Made by a program: the position numbers and the translations under genes | The notes under the pieces: model-generated | What the model was told of the DNA's origin: nothing | What the model saw: the letters and a program-made list of their open reading frames with translations, nothing else | Databases searched by the model: none | Shown: one piece after another, positions 6,805 through 8,681 of the stretch | Layout of the letters: every line of letters begins with the position of its first letter | How positions within the stretch are numbered: position 1 is the first letter of the stretch | Assembly (NCBI GenBank): GCA_012522165.1 | Contig: JAAYKZ010000185.1 | Coordinates: 1 to 8,681, forward strand | DNA: 8,681 bases | Direction: 5' to 3' | Source: Clostridiales bacterium | Lineage (GTDB): Bacteria > Bacillota > Clostridia > Caldicoprobacterales > UBA3941

Positions 6805-7148
6805 TATTCAATCACCCCCATGTTTTTTGTGGTTAAAGCTAATTCATTTAATATCAAATCCTTGAAGGATAGATCTGTAATTGCTAAAAGGGTGCGTGCC
6901 GGCTTACCAATGGATTGACCTAAATCCTGCTTGCTGCCGAGTTTTATTATGTCTATTTTCCTGTGTCTACACATTTCAGTAAATTTTTTCATAGTATTTA
7001 ATGAAGCGTCCTGACTTATAATAACTAACTGTGCTTTACCTGATTTAATTGATTGTTCTACAGTATATGCACCAGATACTAACTTTCCAGCCCGTTTGGA
7101 GAGTCCTATAAGCTGAAATATTTTATCATTGATTGCTCTCACCTTCAT
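6804..7148 (-). CDS. ylxQ: L7Ae/L30e-family ribosomal-protein-like RNA-binding protein YlxQ
   Basis: This small RNA-binding protein of the L7Ae/L30e family is probably ribosome- or K-turn-associated; its exact role is not settled. The 114-residue product shows the family core LIGLSKRAGKLVSG (13-26), AQLVIISQDAS (39-49), the MCRHRKI segment (59-65), and LGQSIGKPARTLLAITD (76-92). The start is uncertain. The ATG at 7148 gives a 23-nt overlap with rnpM and lacks a clear ribosome binding site of its own. The third codon is GTG (7142). The strongest site, AAGGTGAG (7145-7138), points to an ATG at 7129 that is out of frame. Relatives usually have fewer residues before the LIGL core, so the true N-terminus may be shorter. 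It sits between rnpM and infB as in Bacillus and Clostridium. Its stop shares a base with the infB start. Confidence 0.92.
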   Translation of the reverse strand: MKVRAINDKIFQLIGLSKRAGKLVSGAYTVEQSIKSGKAQLVIISQDASLNTMKKFTEMCRHRKIDIIKLGSKQDLGQSIGKPARTLLAITDLSFKDLILNELALTTKNMGVIE

Positions 7149-7407
7149 TCATTTCATGAATCAAAATTTCATAAATCTCATCTTGGATTGTTTGGTTGAG
7201 GGTTCGCTCTAGTATTTTACTTTTTTTAGCCTTTTCAATGCAATTTGAATCTCTGCATATATAGGCACCCCTACCAGGCTTTTTGCCTCTTTCATCATCT
7301 ATACTTATTTCACCTTCAGGACTTTTGACTACTCTTATAAGCTCTTTTTTTGGTCTCATCTCTCTACAGCTGACGCACATTCTTATAGGTATTTTTCTCT
7401 TTTTCAA
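7126..7407 (-). CDS. rnpM: RNase P modulator RnpM (YlxR/DUF448 family)
   Basis: This 93-residue protein belongs to the YlxR (DUF448) family, encoded between nusA and infB in most Gram-positives. In Bacillus the protein has been reported to bind RNase P RNA and modulate RNase P activity, hence the name RnpM. Diagnostic stretches are RMCVSCREMRPKKELIRVV (9-27) and PGRGAYICRDSNC (44-56). Four cysteines (C11, C14, C51, C56) form two pairs that could bind a metal or a disulfide; this is inference. It is strongly basic, fitting RNA binding. The start is TTG at 7407, chosen because AGGAGG (7421-7416) sits 8 nt upstream and the next in-frame ATG falls inside the conserved RMCVSC motif. It begins 12 nt after the nusA stop, which overlaps the ribosome binding site, so it is probably coupled to nusA. 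Confidence 0.95.
   Translation of the reverse strand: MKKRKIPIRMCVSCREMRPKKELIRVVKSPEGEISIDDERGKKPGRGAYICRDSNCIEKAKKSKILERTLNQTIQDEIYEILIHEMNEGESNQ
7138..7145 (-). promoter_or_regulatory. Strong ribosome binding site at the rnpM/ylxQ junction, with out-of-frame ATG
   Basis: AAGGTGAG is a good anti-16S match within the last codons of rnpM. Its AGGTGA core is 9 nt before an ATG (7129-7127) that overlaps the rnpM TGA in the ATGA form typical of coupled genes. That ATG opens only a 7-codon frame (MIKYFSL, then TAG), one base off the ylxQ frame. The site may instead serve a ylxQ start that I cannot fix. Confidence 0.5.
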
Positions 7408-7415
7408 AGCAACCC

Positions 7416-7421
7416 CCTCCT
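7416..7421 (-). promoter_or_regulatory. Ribosome binding site deciding the TTG start of rnpM
   Basis: AGGAGG, followed by more Gs, overlaps the nusA TAG stop and lies 8 nt before the TTG at 7407. The strong site fits initiation at the weak TTG codon. Confidence 0.75.
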
Positions 7422-8508
7422 ATTCAAAGTTTTCTTTATTATATTCTAAAGAACCATTCTCCACACCTTCAATTTCTTCCATTTGGGATATGCTTTTTAT
7501 ATCAATCTTCCAGCCAGTCAATTTTGCAGCTAATCTAGCATTTTGCCCTTCCTTTCCTATGGCCAAGGAAAGTTGATTATCAGGGACTATTACCCTAGCA
7601 GACTTTTCAGTCTCATTAATAAATACATCTATTATTTTCGCTGGGCTTAATGCGCTGCCGATAAACTCCCTGGGGTCATCGCTCCATCTGATAACATCTA
7701 TTTTTTCACTGTTCAATTCATCAACAATATGCTGTACTCTTATACCATGTTGCCCAACGCATGCGCCTACAGGATCTATACTAGGATGATCAGCATAGAC
7801 AGCAACCTTTGTCCTTGAGCCTGCCTCTCTAGCAATGTTTTTAATAATAACCTCTCCACGTACAATTTCGGGTACTTCCCTTTCAAAAAGTCTCTTAACC
7901 AAGTTAGGATGAGTTCTAGATACTAATATTTGAGGGCCTTTATTGGTCATTTTAACCTCTGTAATATATACTATCAGCCGATCATTGACTTTGTAAGCTT
8001 CGGTTGAAACCTGTTCATTAGGAGGCATAATACCTTCTGCCTCATCAAGATCCACGTATACATTTCTTCTTTCCACTCGTTGAACCATGCATGGCATTAT
8101 CTCGTTCTCTCTTTCAATAAACTTTTCATAAGTAATAACTCTCTCAGCTTCTCTTATTCGCTGTATTACTACTTGTTTTGCGTTTTGTGCAGCAATACGG
8201 CCAAAATTCTTGGGTGTTACTTCTATCTCTACCACATCGCCCAATTGATATTTAAAGTCAATTTTACGCGCATCTTCCAATAGAATTTCCTGTGTTTCAT
8301 CTTTAATATCTTCAACAACAGTCTTCAATGCATAGACCTTGACTGAACCTGTTTTCCTGTCAACATTTATTTTTACATTTTGGGTGGTGCCAAAGTTTTT
8401 CTTATATGCAGATAGCAATGCAGCTTCAATAGCATTTATTAATATCTCTTTATCAATTCCTTTTTCTCTGGCAATTTGTTCCAAAGCGCCTAAAAACTCC
8501 CCGTTCAT
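7420..8508 (-). CDS. nusA: Transcription termination/antitermination factor NusA
   Basis: NusA binds RNA polymerase and nascent RNA, strengthens pausing and hairpin termination, and takes part in rRNA antitermination. The product has 362 residues, the short Gram-positive form without the acidic C-terminal repeats of E. coli NusA. The N-terminal polymerase-binding domain spans about 1-125. The S1 domain follows (about 133-198, with MVQRVERRNVYVDLDEAEG at 141-159). The KH1 domain carries DPVGACVGQHGIRV (245-258), and KH2 carries IVPDNQLSLAIGKEGQNARLA in two pieces (307-317 and GKEGQNARLA at 318-327). The tail is short and acidic (EEIEGVENGSLEYNKENFE). The ATG at 8508 is preceded by AGGAGG with its core 10 nt upstream. 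rimP lies 35 nt upstream, the usual rimP-nusA-infB arrangement. Confidence 0.98.
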   Translation of the reverse strand: MNGEFLGALEQIAREKGIDKEILINAIEAALLSAYKKNFGTTQNVKINVDRKTGSVKVYALKTVVEDIKDETQEILLEDARKIDFKYQLGDVVEIEVTPKNFGRIAAQNAKQVVIQRIREAERVITYEKFIERENEIMPCMVQRVERRNVYVDLDEAEGIMPPNEQVSTEAYKVNDRLIVYITEVKMTNKGPQILVSRTHPNLVKRLFEREVPEIVRGEVIIKNIAREAGSRTKVAVYADHPSIDPVGACVGQHGIRVQHIVDELNSEKIDVIRWSDDPREFIGSALSPAKIIDVFINETEKSARVIVPDNQLSLAIGKEGQNARLAAKLTGWKIDIKSISQMEEIEGVENGSLEYNKENFE

Positions 8509-8543
8509 TTTACAATTTCCTCCTCATAGAGCTAATATTATAT

Positions 8544-8681
8544 TTAAAACTCCACTGCTAATCTAACAATGGCTACTTGATCGCGGTCAAACTCCAAAAC
8601 TTTATTATCTGCCCTGATCTGTATTTTCCCATCTAGAAGGCCTATTAACTCACCAGTAAAATTCTTAGATCCATTAATGGC
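8544..8681 (-). CDS. rimP: Ribosome maturation factor RimP, C-terminal end, cut by window edge
   Basis: Only the last 45 codons and the TAA stop (8546-8544) are inside the window; I translated them by hand. The fragment reads AINGSKNFTGELIGLLDGKI, then QIRADNKVLEF and DRDQVAIVRLAVEF. It fits the C-terminal SH3-like domain of RimP: the family pattern G-x-x-x-F-x-G-x-L-x-G near its start and a closing IxxVRLxxEF strand. RimP binds the 30S subunit and helps assembly of the 5' and central domains. Its position directly before nusA, with a 35-nt gap, is the classic arrangement and supports the call. The N-terminal domain lies beyond the edge. Confidence 0.9.
   Translation of the reverse strand, partial: AINGSKNFTGELIGLLDGKIQIRADNKVLEFDRDQVAIVRLAVEF

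Noticed and set aside
1..8681. Mobile elements, CRISPR array, defence system, tRNA or rRNA genes
   Set aside because: Reading both strands, the whole window is accounted for by conserved housekeeping genes in their usual order with short gaps; no repeats, transposase-like frames or RNA gene signatures were seen.

Overview
The window is a stretch of low-GC, Firmicutes-type chromosome, most likely from a clostridial lineage. This rests on the AT-rich codon use, strong GGAGG-type ribosome binding sites and the gene order. All genes lie on the minus strand, so transcription runs from the high-coordinate end to the low end. In transcription order they are rimP (3' end only), nusA, rnpM (ylxR), ylxQ, infB, rbfA, nrnA, truB, ribF, rpsO and pnp (5' part only). 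This is the well-known nusA-infB translation and RNA-metabolism cluster followed by rpsO-pnp. It is a housekeeping region, and I see no mobile element, CRISPR array, tRNA, rRNA or foreign insertion.

Layout: 8681-8544 is the RimP C-terminus. From 8508 to 1394, nusA through ribF are packed with gaps of 35 nt or less or short overlaps, which suggests one polycistronic unit with translational coupling. Several starts are not ATG: rnpM TTG, infB GTG, rbfA GTG. A good sigma-A-type promoter straddles the end of ribF (1410-1382). After it comes a leader of about 95 nt, then rpsO. A GC-rich hairpin terminator follows rpsO directly (1010-991), then about 120 nt without a gene, then pnp from 870 to the window edge.

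The genes act together in 30S maturation and initiation (RimP, RbfA, S15, IF2), transcription elongation and antitermination (NusA), RNase P modulation (RnpM), tRNA pseudouridylation (TruB), and RNA decay from long RNA (PNPase) to nano-RNA and pAp (NrnA). RibF supplies FMN and FAD and is a common passenger in this cluster.

The most interesting signal is in the rpsO leader (1376-1280). An almost continuous hairpin of about 19 pairs ends in a 5-nt loop, CCUCC. That loop is fully complementary to the rpsO Shine-Dalgarno core GGAGG downstream, and the stem holds a G-U pair next to a G-C pair. This looks like a candidate S15 autoregulatory RNA. A second puzzle is the ylxQ start, where the best Shine-Dalgarno/ATG pair lies out of frame with the gene.
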